Shown in pieces: positions 23,616 through 32,661 of a DNA stretch of 64,000 nucleotides (positions are counted from its first letter, which is position 1; every line of letters starts with the position of its first letter). The DNA is from Rhodococcus sp. ABRD24. Lineage in GTDB: Bacteria > Actinomycetota > Actinomycetes > Mycobacteriales > Mycobacteriaceae. Location: NCBI RefSeq assembly GCF_004328705.1, contig NZ_CP035319.1:4526001-4590000 (forward strand). Direction: 5' to 3'. A program made the position numbers and the translations under genes. The notes under the pieces were generated by a model, which was not told the DNA's origin, searched no databases, and saw only the letters and a program-made list of their open reading frames with translations.

Positions 23616-24596
23616 ATGCAGCCGATCGCGTCCGCGCACACTGCCTCGTCCCGCGCGCCCAAGAACATGATGTGGGTCCCGGGCGGGACGTTCTGGATGG
23701 GGTCGGAGGACTTCTACCCGGAGGAGCGTCCGGTCCACCAGGTGACCGTCGACGGCTTCTGGATGGACACCCATCAGGTGACGGTCGCCGAGTTCAGGCG
23801 CTTCGTGAAGGCCACCGGCCACGTCACCACCGCCGAGATCGCACCCGATCCGGCTGACTACCCCGACGCTGACCTCGCGTTGCTCGTTCCCGGTTCGCTG
23901 GTATTCACCCCGCCAGCCCATCCGGTCTCGCTCGACGACTACCAGCAGTGGTGGTCGTGGGTTCCGGGCGCGGACTGGCGTCATCCGGAAGGCCCCGACA
24001 GCAATGTCGGCGGCCGCGAGCGGCACCCCGTCACACACGTCTCGTACACCGACGCGCTCGCATACGCGGGATGGGCCGGCAAGGAACTGGCAACCGAGGC
24101 CGAGTGGGAGTTCGCCGGGCGTGGGGGACTGGACCGTAAGACCTATGCGTGGGGCGACGAGTTCACTCCGGGCGGCAAACATCAAGCCAACACCTGGCAG
24201 GGGCAGTTTCCGTGGCAGAACCTGCTGGAGGACGGTTTTTCCGGGACCTCTCCGGTCGGCAGCTTCCGCCCCAACGGCTACGGGCTCGAGGACATGGCAG
24301 GCAACGTGTGGGAATGGACGACCGACTTCCACACCCCCGACCACAGTGCGTCGGGCAAGGACGTCGCACCGGCGTCGTCGTGCTGTATTCCGCGCAATCC
24401 GCGGGTGGAGGTCGGGGAGGCGCGGGACGGCGAGGCCTACCCGCGCCGGGTGATCAAGGGCGGTTCGCACCTGTGCGCACCCAACTACTGCCTGCGTTAT
24501 CGTCCGGCCGCGCGCCAGGGGGAGACGGAAGAGACCTCCACCTGCCACATAGGTTTCCGCTGCGTCGTCCGGGTTGGAGCACGTCCGGATGCGTGA
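23616..24596 (+). CDS. Formylglycine-generating enzyme (sulfatase-modifying factor)
   Basis: The 326-residue protein is an aerobic FGE. It opens MMWVPGGTFWMGS and carries YGLEDMAGNVWEW. The catalytic copper-binding cysteines are Cys287 and Cys292 in KGGSHLCAPNYCLRYRPAAR, the same five-residue spacing as in characterised bacterial FGEs. It converts a cysteine in sulfatases to formylglycine with oxygen and Cu(I). No sulfatase gene is nearby, so its clients are encoded elsewhere. It overlaps the next membrane protein gene by eight bases. Confidence 0.95.
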   Translation: MQPIASAHTASSRAPKNMMWVPGGTFWMGSEDFYPEERPVHQVTVDGFWMDTHQVTVAEFRRFVKATGHVTTAEIAPDPADYPDADLALLVPGSLVFTPPAHPVSLDDYQQWWSWVPGADWRHPEGPDSNVGGRERHPVTHVSYTDALAYAGWAGKELATEAEWEFAGRGGLDRKTYAWGDEFTPGGKHQANTWQGQFPWQNLLEDGFSGTSPVGSFRPNGYGLEDMAGNVWEWTTDFHTPDHSASGKDVAPASSCCIPRNPRVEVGEARDGEAYPRRVIKGGSHLCAPNYCLRYRPAARQGETEETSTCHIGFRCVVRVGARPDA

Positions 24597-25473
24597 TTGG
24601 CTCGACAGGGAGATCATTGCCAACGGGCGCCTGCCACTGCTGTTCTTTCTGATCGGGTTCTTCGTGGCGTTCGTGTTCATCCGTATCAGCGTGCGGATGA
24701 TCCGCGCGAAGGTGCGCTGGTGGCCCGGCAACATCACGCCCGGCGGCCAGCACGTGCACCACGTCGTGTTCGGTGTCGTGATGATGTTCGCATCGGGGGT
24801 GGGGCTGATCGCGGTGTACGAACACGCGACGCAGACCACCGGTGCGCTGCTGGCCACATGCTTCGGAATCGGTGCGGCCCTCGTCCTCGACGAGTTCGCG
24901 CTGATCTTCTACCTCAGGGACGTGTACTGGTCCGATCAGGGGCGCGCATCGGTGGATGCGGTGTTCGTGGCGTTTGCCGTCACGGGGTTGTTGCTGCTCG
25001 GCTTTCAGCCGCTCGAACTGATGGACATCACGGAGTTCCGGGAGAATTCGCACTTCGCGGTGCGGGCTGCGATCGTCGCGCTCGCCATCGCCAATCTCGG
25101 ATTGGCAGCGATCGTCATCGCCAAGGGCAAGATCTGGACAGGGCTGGTCGGTTTGTTCGTGTTGCCGCTCCTGCTCGTCGGTGCGATCCGGCTCAGTCGT
25201 CCCGGCGCGCCGTGGGCGCGGTGGCGGTATGTCGCCAAGCCGCGGAAGATGAAACGCTCGATCGAGCGGGAGAAGCGCTACCGTCGGCCGATGATCCGGG
25301 CGAAGATCTATGTCCAGGACCTCGTCGCCGGTAAACCGAGCGTCGAGCATGCGCTGACCGCGACGGAGGAGGAGCTCGAGCGCACGGTGCAGGCCGCGCC
25401 GGCACCGATTTCCGCGCGTGGTGCGGCATCTGGCACAATGGTCAGGTTGCCTGGCGAAGGCGACTCAACCTGA
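24589..25473 (+). CDS. Conserved multi-pass membrane protein coupled to FGE
   Basis: The 294-residue protein has about six transmembrane segments over residues 15-205 (for example LLFFLIGFFVAFVFI and LVGLFVLPLLLVGAI), then a basic cytoplasmic tail. A conspicuous GGQHVHHVVFG lies between the first two helices and could bind metal. No characterised family is recognised. The ATG at 24589 overlaps the FGE stop by eight bases, so the two are translated together. A link to FGE, such as copper supply, is only suggested by coupling and the His motif. Confidence 0.72.
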   Translation: MRDWLDREIIANGRLPLLFFLIGFFVAFVFIRISVRMIRAKVRWWPGNITPGGQHVHHVVFGVVMMFASGVGLIAVYEHATQTTGALLATCFGIGAALVLDEFALIFYLRDVYWSDQGRASVDAVFVAFAVTGLLLLGFQPLELMDITEFRENSHFAVRAAIVALAIANLGLAAIVIAKGKIWTGLVGLFVLPLLLVGAIRLSRPGAPWARWRYVAKPRKMKRSIEREKRYRRPMIRAKIYVQDLVAGKPSVEHALTATEEELERTVQAAPAPISARGAASGTMVRLPGEGDST

Positions 25474-25548
25474 TCTGAGCACGAACCAGTCGAGCTGCGG
25501 CCGCTCGGTTCCTCTGCTCCTGCGAAAAACGCAAGGATGGAACGACCG

Positions 25549-25890
25549 ATGAACACCTTGGATTTCCTGGACGCCAAGTCCCTCCGAAACGATATTCCGG
25601 AGTTCCGCGCCGGTGACACCCTGAACGTGCACGTCAAGGTCATCGAGGGCTCGAAGGAGCGCGTGCAGATCTTCAAGGGCGTCGTGATCCGTCGCCAGGG
25701 CGGTGGCATCCGCGAGACCTTCACCGTCCGTAAGGTCTCGTTCGGCGTCGGCGTCGAGCGCACCTTCCCGGTTCACAGCCCCAACCTGGCTCAGGTCGAG
25801 GTCGTCACCCGCGGCGATGTCCGTCGCGCGAAGCTGTACTACCTGCGCGACCTGCGCGGCAAGGCTGCGAAGATCAAGGAAAAGCGCTGA
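25549..25890 (+). CDS. rplS: 50S ribosomal protein bL19
   Basis: The 113-residue protein begins [19 protein letters not shown] and contains [25 protein letters not shown], both diagnostic of bL19 at the 30S-50S interface. The ATG at 25549 matches the family start; the in-frame ATG 12 bases earlier lies within the AAGGATGG ribosome site. A UUCG-capped terminator follows 40 bases after the stop. Confidence 0.98.
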   Translation: MNTLDFLDAKSLRNDIPEFRAGDTLNVHVKVIEGSKERVQIFKGVVIRRQGGGIRETFTVRKVSFGVGVERTFPVHSPNLAQVEVVTRGDVRRAKLYYLRDLRGKAAKIKEKR

Positions 25891-25930
25891 GCTCGAGCTC
25901 CGCTGAGCTATTTCTGAGCTTCTCTGATTG

Positions 25931-25960
25931 GCCCGGCACCGCATTCGTGCGGTGTCGGGC
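25931..25960 (+). terminator. Terminator after rplS
   Basis: GCCCGGCACCGCA and TGCGGTGTCGGGC pair over 13 bases with one G-U and a TTCG tetraloop. The hairpin is immediately followed by TAATCT, which also serves as a candidate -10 box of lepB. Confidence 0.85.
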
Positions 25961-25966
25961 TAATCT
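25961..25966 (+). promoter_or_regulatory. Candidate -10 box of lepB (leaderless type)
   Basis: TAATCT ends six bases before the lepB GTG, the spacing expected if the start codon is the first transcribed base. No ribosome site precedes the GTG. The box directly abuts the rplS terminator, so lepB would get an independent promoter. Confidence 0.45.
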
Positions 25967-25972
25967 GTCTCA

Positions 25973-26758
25973 GTGGCAGATGCACCGCAGGACCCGGCCG
26001 TGACGTCGGAAGGCCCCAATGCCGGAGACGATGCCGGAAAGAGTAGGGGCAAGAAATCCCGATCGTTCTGGCGTGAGATCCCGATCCTCATACTCGTAGC
26101 GCTGGTCCTGAGCTTTCTGCTGCAGACGTTCATCGCTCGGGTCTATCTGATCCCCTCGGAATCGATGGAGCCCACCCTCCACGGCTGCCCGGGATGTACC
26201 GGTGACCGCATCGTGGTCGAGAAGATCAGCTATCGCTTCGGTGATCCGGAGCCCGGCGACGTCGTGGTCTTCCGTGGACCGGCATCGTGGTCGGAGAACT
26301 GGGATTCGACTCGATCCTCCAATGTCGTCATTCGTGGCTTCCAGGAAGTCGGTTCCCTCGTCGGACTCGTTCCACCGGACGAGAACGACCTTGTCAAACG
26401 CGTCATCGCGACCGGCGGCCAGACGGTCGAGTGCTGCGACGATCAGGGACGGATCCTGGTCGACGGCAAGCCGCTCGACGAACCGTACGTGACGATGGAC
26501 TTCCCGTTCGTTCCCGGCGCGCAGACCTGTGACACCGCGGTCAGGTCGGGGCGCTGCTTCGGTCCGGTCACCGTGCCGGAGGGCAACCTGTGGGTCATGG
26601 GCGACAACCGCAGCAACTCGTCGGATTCGCGATTCCACGTATCCGACGAACTTCAGGGCACCGTCCCGGTCGACAACGTGATCGGCAAGGCGACGTTCAT
26701 CGTGTTGCCGCCGTCGCGCTGGGGCACAATCTCGTCCCCCGACATCCAGCAGCAGTGA
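25973..26758 (+). CDS. lepB: Signal peptidase I
   Basis: The 261-residue membrane peptidase has an N-terminal Lys/Arg-rich cytoplasmic segment, one transmembrane helix ([19 protein letters not shown]), the catalytic serine Ser64 in [10 protein letters not shown] and the general base Lys142 in [12 protein letters not shown]. The conserved [12 protein letters not shown] box lies near the C-terminus. It removes signal peptides outside the membrane. The rnhB GTG overlaps its stop. Confidence 0.97.
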   Translation: MADAPQDPAVTSEGPNAGDDAGKSRGKKSRSFWREIPILILVALVLSFLLQTFIARVYLIPSESMEPTLHGCPGCTGDRIVVEKISYRFGDPEPGDVVVFRGPASWSENWDSTRSSNVVIRGFQEVGSLVGLVPPDENDLVKRVIATGGQTVECCDDQGRILVDGKPLDEPYVTMDFPFVPGAQTCDTAVRSGRCFGPVTVPEGNLWVMGDNRSNSSDSRFHVSDELQGTVPVDNVIGKATFIVLPPSRWGTISSPDIQQQ

Positions 26759-27459
26759 GTACCTGGCCACCGAGAACCGTCATTCGCAGGGCCGCCGGCC
26801 TGCGGACCATGGAGTCGGCATTGGTCCGCTGTGGGCTGGGGCCGGTCGCCGGCGTCGACGAGGCCGGGCGCGGCGCTTGTGCTGGACCGCTGGTGGTAGC
26901 CGCGTGCGTCCTCGGGCCCAAGCCTCATACGGCGCTCGCCGGCCTCGACGATTCGAAGAAGCTGACGGAGCGGGCCCGCGATGAGCTGTACCCGGTGATT
27001 CGCCGGCTCGCGCTGGCCTGGAGCGTGGTGGAGATTTCTGCCGCCGAGGTCGATCGAATCGGCGTCCATGTAGCGAACATCGAGGGCATGCGCCGCGCCG
27101 TAGCCAGGCTTTCGGTGGCTCCGGGATACGTTCTCACCGATGGATTCCGGGTGCCCGGGCTTCCGGCGCCGTCGCTGCCTGTGATCGGTGGGGACGCCGC
27201 CGCAGCCTGCATCGCCGCGGCGAGCATCCTTGCGAAGGTCAGCCGCGACCGGACGATGGTGAAGATGGACCATGAGTTTCCCGGCTACGGGTTCGCGGGG
27301 CACAAGGGGTACAGCACGGCCGCGCACACTGCGGCGCTGAGCGAACTCGGGCCGAGTCGCGAACACCGGATGTCCTACGCGAACGTGGCCGCCGCGGCCC
27401 GCGCGTACGAAGTGGCGGCGGGCCGTGGATTCGATGCCGCGGCCGTCGGTGCGCGATGA
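26755..27459 (+). CDS. rnhB: Ribonuclease HII
   Basis: The 234-residue enzyme contains [20 protein letters not shown] with the first two catalytic acidic residues, and [25 protein letters not shown] near the end of the domain. It removes ribonucleotides and RNA primers from DNA. The GTG start at 26755 overlaps the lepB stop (GTGA) and gives the opening [17 protein letters not shown] that relatives share, so it is preferred to the internal ATG at 26809. Confidence 0.96.
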   Translation: MSTWPPRTVIRRAAGLRTMESALVRCGLGPVAGVDEAGRGACAGPLVVAACVLGPKPHTALAGLDDSKKLTERARDELYPVIRRLALAWSVVEISAAEVDRIGVHVANIEGMRRAVARLSVAPGYVLTDGFRVPGLPAPSLPVIGGDAAAACIAAASILAKVSRDRTMVKMDHEFPGYGFAGHKGYSTAAHTAALSELGPSREHRMSYANVAAAARAYEVAAGRGFDAAAVGAR

Positions 27460-27496
27460 TGAACGTTCACAACAACGCAGGAGGACGTCGAGGCCG

Positions 27497-27814
27497 ATGA
27501 GTGCCGAGGATCTCGAGAAGTACGAAACCGAGATGGAACTGTCTCTCTACCGCGAGTACCGGGACATCGTCGGTCAGTTCGCGTATGTCGTGGAGACCGA
27601 GCGGCGGTTCTATCTCGCGAACTCCGTGGAGTTGCTGCCGCACAGTGCGGACGGCGAGATCTACTTCGAGGTGCGGATGTCCGACGCCTGGGTGTGGGAC
27701 ATGTACCGCCCGGCCCGGTTCGTGAAGTACGTGCGGGTCATCACCTTCAAGGACGTCAACATCGAGGAGTTGGAGAAGTCCGACTTGCGGCTGCCGGACA
27801 ACGGTCTGGGCTAG
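27497..27814 (+). CDS. DUF2469 family protein
   Basis: The 105-residue acidic protein starts MSAEDLEKYETEMELSLYREY and contains FAYVVETERRFYLANSVEL and DAWVWDMYRPARFVKYVRV. It is a highly conserved actinobacterial protein always near rnhB and lepB; its function is unknown. CAGGAGGACG precedes the ATG as a ribosome site. Confidence 0.93.
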   Translation: MSAEDLEKYETEMELSLYREYRDIVGQFAYVVETERRFYLANSVELLPHSADGEIYFEVRMSDAWVWDMYRPARFVKYVRVITFKDVNIEELEKSDLRLPDNGLG

Positions 27815-27895
27815 CGATCCCCCCGTCGTCGCCGGTTCCGGCAGTGGGGTGGTCGAACTGTCGAACGGGACCGGCCGAGTGATCTGAGCCAGGGA

Positions 27896-28726
27896 TTACG
27901 ACGGTGCGGTGCCCTTTTGGCCGGTGCTGCTCGGCAGCAGTCCCAGGCGGTCCAGCAGACGGGTCATGACTGCTCGTTGTGCATCGTCGGGTACCAGATC
28001 CCGCAGGGGCATCGTGCCGTTCGCGCCGGTGAGCATGTCGGCCTGCCACATCTCGAGGAGCCCTGATTCGCTCAGGACGATTCGAACGGACGATTCCAAC
28101 GCCTCTGCCACGGAGTCGATCTCTGCCGCTATCAGTTCCGGATCCTGGTCGAGCACGGCAGCGAAGCGCCGGTACAGCCGTACGATCTCCCGCCTCGATT
28201 GCGGATCGGTGAGCAGCAGGGCCGTGGAATCGAAGAACTCTTCGGGTGCCGAACCGGAGATGGCCACCAGTTCCCATGCGTCGCGCTCGCGTTCGAACTC
28301 TCGCCGCACCGCGGGGTCGGCTTCGCCGGTGATGAGATCGGTGAACGCGAGCGCCAGCTGTGGTGGCAGCGGCGACATCGGACGGCCCGCTCGGTGCGTT
28401 TCGAGCATCTGTCGCAATCGCGCGCTCCGCGCCGCCAGGGTGCGCCGCTCGGCTTCGACGGTGTCGATCAGCGAGACCAGGTCCGCCTCGAGGTCGTCAG
28501 CGGCGGCGTCGTCGGACGCGGCGGTCAGGATCGAAGAGACCGACCCCAGCGGGACGCCGGCCCTGGCCAACCAGCGCACTCGCATCAACCGCACCAGATC
28601 GGCGAGTTCGTACTCGCGGTAGCCGTTGGTCAAGCGTCGAGGCTCGTCGAGTAGCCCGAGCCGGTGATAGTGGCGGATGGTGCGAGGAGTGGTGCCAGCT
28701 GCCTGAGCGAGATCGCTGATGCGCAT
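27896..28726 (-). CDS. MerR-family transcriptional regulator
   Basis: The 276-residue protein has a MerR helix-turn-helix at the N-terminus (MRISDLAQAAGTTPRTIRHYHRLGLL, then NGYREYELADLVRLMRVRWL), a coiled dimerisation helix around residues 80-110, and a long effector domain of unknown ligand. The start codon lies 12 bases from a perfect palindrome at 28739-28761, likely its own operator. No metabolic gene is adjacent on the divergent side except yraN, so it may control itself and distant targets. Confidence 0.9.
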   Translation of the reverse strand: MRISDLAQAAGTTPRTIRHYHRLGLLDEPRRLTNGYREYELADLVRLMRVRWLARAGVPLGSVSSILTAASDDAAADDLEADLVSLIDTVEAERRTLAARSARLRQMLETHRAGRPMSPLPPQLALAFTDLITGEADPAVRREFERERDAWELVAISGSAPEEFFDSTALLLTDPQSRREIVRLYRRFAAVLDQDPELIAAEIDSVAEALESSVRIVLSESGLLEMWQADMLTGANGTMPLRDLVPDDAQRAVMTRLLDRLGLLPSSTGQKGTAPS

Positions 28727-28738
28727 GAGTCCAGGATC

Positions 28739-28761
28739 GACTATGACGCAACGTCATAGTC
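28739..28761. promoter_or_regulatory. Palindromic operator upstream of merR
   Basis: GACTATGACG and CGTCATAGTC are perfect 10-base arms separated by CAA. The palindrome lies immediately upstream of the MerR-type gene and inside its probable promoter, as expected for MerR operators. It is the only such long palindrome in this intergenic region. Confidence 0.7.
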
Positions 28762-28955
28762 AAGTTCGGGTCCCGACAGGGTTGGGACACACTGCCCGAT
28801 CCTGAACTCGCTCGACCCGTTGTCCACAGCTCCTTGCTCATCCACAGGGCAATCTGTCCCCCCACGTCAGCCGACCGCCGGTGTCGGTCGGCGCGGGCAC
28901 AGTGGCACCGACCGGCCGGAGACTTCCTGCCGGACCGAGGGGAGGTGGCCGGACG

Positions 28956-29312
28956 ATGAGACGCAATCTCGCGTTGGGCGCGATGGGGGAAGAGCTCGCA
29001 GTCTGTCGGCTGACAGAGGTGGGTTTGCAGATCTTGGACCGAAATTGGCGATGCCGCCACGGGGAGTTGGATGTGGTGGCGGCGGACGGCGACACTGTGG
29101 TGTTCGTCGAGGTCAAGACTCGTTCGGGTCTCGGCTACGGCAGTCCGGCGGAGGCGGTGACGCATGCCAAGCAGCGGCGGATTCGGCGGTTGGCGCAGCA
29201 GTGGCTCGCAGAGTCGGAGAGGCACTGGCCACAGGTCCGGTTCGATGTCGTGTCGGTGTTGGTCGACCGGCACCGTGAGCCGGACGTCACGCATCTGCGG
29301 GCGGTGTTCTGA
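28956..29312 (+). CDS. UPF0102 (YraN-like) putative endonuclease
   Basis: The 118-residue protein starts MRRNLALGAMGEELAVCRLTE and carries the nuclease-like core RHGELDVVAADGDTVVFVEVKTRSG, the E...D...E-x-K layout of the PD-(D/E)XK superfamily. Family members are widespread, with uncertain cellular role. GAGGGGAGGTGG precedes the ATG. The stop overlaps the comM ATG by one base. Confidence 0.92.
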   Translation: MRRNLALGAMGEELAVCRLTEVGLQILDRNWRCRHGELDVVAADGDTVVFVEVKTRSGLGYGSPAEAVTHAKQRRIRRLAQQWLAESERHWPQVRFDVVSVLVDRHREPDVTHLRAVF

Positions 29313-30820
29313 TGGCGCTGGGCCGGGCCCACTCGGTGGCGGTGAGCGGGGTGGACGGTCAGATCGTGGAGATCGAGGCGGATATCGGCCGGGGTCTGCC
29401 TGGTGTGCATCTGGTGGGGCTGCCGGACACTGCGCTCCAGGAATCGCGGGATCGGGTCCGCGCGGCCGTCACCAACTCGGGCGAGAAGTGGCCCGAATCG
29501 CGCGTGACACTCGCATTGTCGCCGGCGACGCTACCGAAGGTCGGCAGTGTCTACGATCTCGCACTTGCCTGTGCAGTTCTGGATGCGGCCCGTCAGGTGC
29601 CCCGCACGCGGCTCGAGAAAACCGTGCTCCTCGGCGAGCTGGCCCTCGACGGCCGGCTCCGTAGCGTGCGGGGTGTGCTCCCGGCGGTGCTGGCAGCCAA
29701 GTACGCCGGCTGGTCCACAGTTGTGGTGCCGGCGGCGGCGCTCGCAGAGGCGGGGCTGGTCGACGGCATCGAGGTCCTGGGCGCTGACCGACTCGGGACG
29801 GTGGTGGAGTGGCTGCAGGGCAAGACGACATTGCCTCAGCCGCCGCCCTTCGACGGTGAGAAGTCCGCGGTGCGCGGTGATCTCAGCGAGGTCGTCGGCC
29901 AAGAGGAGGCACGGTGGGCCATCGAGGTTGCCGCAGCGGGAGCCCACCACCTCATGCTCACCGGCCCACCCGGAATCGGGAAGACGATGCTCGCCCAGCG
30001 ACTGCCGAGTGTGCTGCCGCCGCTGACCGAACCGGAGGCGTTGGAGGTGACCGCGATCCACAGTGTGGCGGGGCTGCTCACGTCGGAGCATCCGCTCATC
30101 ACCGAGCCGCCGTTCATTGCACCGCACCACACGTCGTCGGTGAGCGCATTGGTGGGCGGTGGCAGCGGGATGGCCCGGCCGGGCGCGGTCAGCCGTGCAC
30201 ATCGCGGGATTCTCTTCCTCGACGAGTGTGCCGAGATGGGCACCAAGGCGCTCGAGGCATTGCGGACTCCGCTCGAAGACGGAGAGGTGCGCATCGCGCG
30301 CCGGGACGGGGTGGCGCGGTATCCCGCGAGGTTCCAGCTGGTGCTCGCGGCGAATCCCTGCCCATGCGCTCCCGCGCGCGAGGCGGATTGTGTGTGCGCT
30401 CCGACGGCCCGGAGGCGGTACCTGGGCCGGCTGTCGGGGCCGCTACTGGACAGGGTAGATCTGCGGATTCGCATGCAGGCGGTGGCGACCGGCGCGCTGA
30501 TCGACGAGGTGGGAGAGAGTACCGAGCAGGTTCGCGGCCGGGTGGTCGCGGCCCGTGCCGCTGCGGCCGAACGGTGGCGGCCCTATGGCTGGCGCACCAA
30601 TGCCGAGGTACCCGGACCGGCATTGCGTCAGCGATTCCGGCTCTCCCGGCTGGCGCTCGGGCCGCTCGAAAGGTCTTTGCGCCGTGGACAGATCACCGCG
30701 CGCGGTGCCGACCGGGCGCTGCGGGTGGCGTGGACACTCGCCGACCTGGGTGGGATGGACGCGCCGGGGGCGGATCAGGTGACAACCGCGCTGGGGTTCC
30801 GGGATCAGGGCGCCTCATGA
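29312..30820 (+). CDS. comM: ComM/YifB-family Mg-chelatase-like AAA ATPase
   Basis: The 502-residue protein has the N-terminal Lon-protease-like domain (VEIEADIGRGLPGVHLVGLPD), then the AAA+ core with Walker A LTGPPGIGKTMLAQRL, ILFLDECAEM, and NPCPC followed by a cysteine cluster (CAPAREADCVCAP). ComM is a branch-migration helicase promoting integration of transformed DNA. It is co-transcribed with yraN and dprA, a conserved trio. Confidence 0.95.
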   Translation: MALGRAHSVAVSGVDGQIVEIEADIGRGLPGVHLVGLPDTALQESRDRVRAAVTNSGEKWPESRVTLALSPATLPKVGSVYDLALACAVLDAARQVPRTRLEKTVLLGELALDGRLRSVRGVLPAVLAAKYAGWSTVVVPAAALAEAGLVDGIEVLGADRLGTVVEWLQGKTTLPQPPPFDGEKSAVRGDLSEVVGQEEARWAIEVAAAGAHHLMLTGPPGIGKTMLAQRLPSVLPPLTEPEALEVTAIHSVAGLLTSEHPLITEPPFIAPHHTSSVSALVGGGSGMARPGAVSRAHRGILFLDECAEMGTKALEALRTPLEDGEVRIARRDGVARYPARFQLVLAANPCPCAPAREADCVCAPTARRRYLGRLSGPLLDRVDLRIRMQAVATGALIDEVGESTEQVRGRVVAARAAAAERWRPYGWRTNAEVPGPALRQRFRLSRLALGPLERSLRRGQITARGADRALRVAWTLADLGGMDAPGADQVTTALGFRDQGAS

Positions 30821-31941
30821 GTGCCCACGATCGGAGGCTGTTGGCGTGGGCGTATCTGTCGAAGGTGGTGCTGGGGTCGTGTCCGCCGCTGGCGCAACTG
30901 ATTTCCGCGGTGGGGCCGGAAGATGCGGCCCGTGCCGTTCGGGAGCGGGACCTGTCGAGCTTCCTGGACCGGCGGACCTCGGCACGGGCACATCTGGACA
31001 CGGCGGCCAGGGATCTGGATCTGGTCGAGGCACTGGGCGGCCGTCTGGTCACGCCGGACGACGAGGAGTGGCCGCGGTGGCGGTTGCTCGCGTTCGACGG
31101 CCTCGGTGCGGGTCGTGACGACGCCGGTCCGCTGGCGTTGTGGGTGCTGGGGCAGCGCCGGATCGACGACCTCACGGCCCGGGCGATCGGCATTGTCGGC
31201 ACCCGCGCAGCGACCGGATACGGCGAGCATGTGACTGCGGAGCTGGCGGGCGATCTGGCTGTAGAGGGATGGACGATCGTGTCCGGGGCGGCGTTCGGGA
31301 TCGATGGTGCTGCGCACCGGGCGGCGCTGGGAGTGGGTGGATTGACGGTGGCGGTGCTGGCATGTGGGGTGGATCGCGCGTATCCGGCCGGACACGGTCG
31401 GTTGCTCCAGCAGATCGCGGGCACCGGTGCCGTGATCAGTGAGTACCCGCCCGGTACCACGCCGGCGCGGTATCGGTTCCTGGCGCGAAATCGGTTGGTG
31501 GCGGGCTTGTCCGACGGTGTGGTGGTGGTTGAGGCGGGGTGGCGTAGCGGGGCGCGGAACACTGCGTCGTGGGCGCGTCGATTGGGGCGTCCGGTGCTGG
31601 CGGTGCCGGGGCCGGTGACGTCGGCGGCGTCGACTGGGTGCCATCGGATGATTCGGGAGGGGGAGGCGCGCCTGGTGGCGAGCGCGAAGGACGTCGTCGA
31701 GGAGGCGGGGCCGATGGGCGTGGACGGGGAGCAGGACGGGGTTTCGCTGGCGCGGGATCTCGACGCACTGTCGGGGGAGTCGCTACAGGTCTATGACGCG
31801 CTACCCGGTTCCGGTTCCCGGGGGACGCGGGAGCTGTCCGTGGAATCGGGGGTGCCGATTGCCCGGGTTCGGGCGTTGCTACCGGTGCTCGAACTCGACG
31901 GCTTCGTCGGCTCGGACGAGACAGGGTGGTTCCGGAGGTGA
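30817..31941 (+). CDS. dprA: DNA-processing protein DprA/Smf
   Basis: The 374-residue protein contains the Rossmann-like DprA core: GIVGTRAATGYGE, VSGAAFGIDGAAHRAAL, AVLACGVDRAYPAGH, SEYPPGT, FLARNRLVAGLSDGVVVVEA and ARNTASWARRLGRPVLAVPG. A winged-helix-like C-terminus (TRELSVESGVPIARVRALL) follows. It loads RecA on incoming single-stranded DNA. ATG overlaps the comM stop by four bases, ruling out the longer open frame. Confidence 0.96.
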   Translation: MSAHDRRLLAWAYLSKVVLGSCPPLAQLISAVGPEDAARAVRERDLSSFLDRRTSARAHLDTAARDLDLVEALGGRLVTPDDEEWPRWRLLAFDGLGAGRDDAGPLALWVLGQRRIDDLTARAIGIVGTRAATGYGEHVTAELAGDLAVEGWTIVSGAAFGIDGAAHRAALGVGGLTVAVLACGVDRAYPAGHGRLLQQIAGTGAVISEYPPGTTPARYRFLARNRLVAGLSDGVVVVEAGWRSGARNTASWARRLGRPVLAVPGPVTSAASTGCHRMIREGEARLVASAKDVVEEAGPMGVDGEQDGVSLARDLDALSGESLQVYDALPGSGSRGTRELSVESGVPIARVRALLPVLELDGFVGSDETGWFRR

Positions 31942-31956
31942 GGCACGAACGCTGGC

Positions 31957-32490
31957 TCAGGCCTCGCGCATCATCACGTCCTTGATGCGTGCGAGTCTCT
32001 CTGGATCCGGCTCACCGCCGGTCCGGCCGACCAGAGTGGTCAACGTCGTGGTGACGGGTTCGCCGGTCTCGTCGAGGACCACGTTCTTCGTCACGATGAT
32101 GTCGCTTCCGGCGGTCTGGCGAAACGACTCGAGCGAGACATCGACGGTCAGCCGGTCTCCGGCATACATCGGCCGGTGGAAGATCAGCTTCTGATCCGTT
32201 TGGAGGATCTGACTCAGGTCGAAGCCGGTGAGGATCTGTTCGAGCAGATACTTCTGGGCGATGATGCCGATGACGGACACGAAGGTGAGCGGAGCGACCA
32301 GTGCGGTATGGCCGAGCTCGAAGGCGGCCTGTTCGTCGAAGTGTGCAGGATGATCGTTCTGCACCGCGATCGCGTACTCGCGGACTTTTTCCCGGCCGAC
32401 CTCGTAGTAGTCGGGCATGCGGTAGCTGTAGCCCACCAACCGCTCGGCTCGTGCGGCACGGTCTTCGGTCGATTCCGCTGATCGGGTCAC
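31957..32490 (-). CDS. HadA-like (3R)-hydroxyacyl-ACP dehydratase subunit
   Basis: The 177-residue protein closely follows mycobacterial HadA: RMPDYYEVGREKVREYAIAVQNDHP, ALVAPLTFVSVIG, then the hot-dog strand VDQ-like LQTDQKLIFHRPMYAGD and SDIIVTKNVV. HadA is the substrate-binding subunit that pairs with HadB in the FAS-II elongation of mycolic acids. HadB is not adjacent, so this copy stands alone between dprA and a GIY-YIG gene. GTG at 32490 gives the family start. Confidence 0.88.
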   Translation of the reverse strand: MTRSAESTEDRAARAERLVGYSYRMPDYYEVGREKVREYAIAVQNDHPAHFDEQAAFELGHTALVAPLTFVSVIGIIAQKYLLEQILTGFDLSQILQTDQKLIFHRPMYAGDRLTVDVSLESFRQTAGSDIIVTKNVVLDETGEPVTTTLTTLVGRTGGEPDPERLARIKDVMMREA

Positions 32491-32661
32491 ACAGCGAGTG
32501 TCGCGCACATTTGCCCGCTGTGGCCGATATCGCCGTGAGATTGCGGTGGGCAGCCCGGGGGCCCGGTTTCGCCAGTACTGTTTCCGAACGTAAACAGCAC
32601 TGGTGGTCCACGCCCGTGCGGCTCGGACACGATCGGTCCGGCGATCGCCTACAGTCGCGTC

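Noticed and set aside
28820..28828. TTGTCCACA, a DnaA-box match, with a second CATCCACA nearby
   Set aside because: A single perfect box with one partial is expected by chance; no AT-rich region or dnaA/dnaN genes are near.
29914..31941. A 675-residue version of DprA
   Set aside because: The first 300 residues are the wrong frame of comM; the ATG at 30817 overlaps the comM stop and gives the family start.
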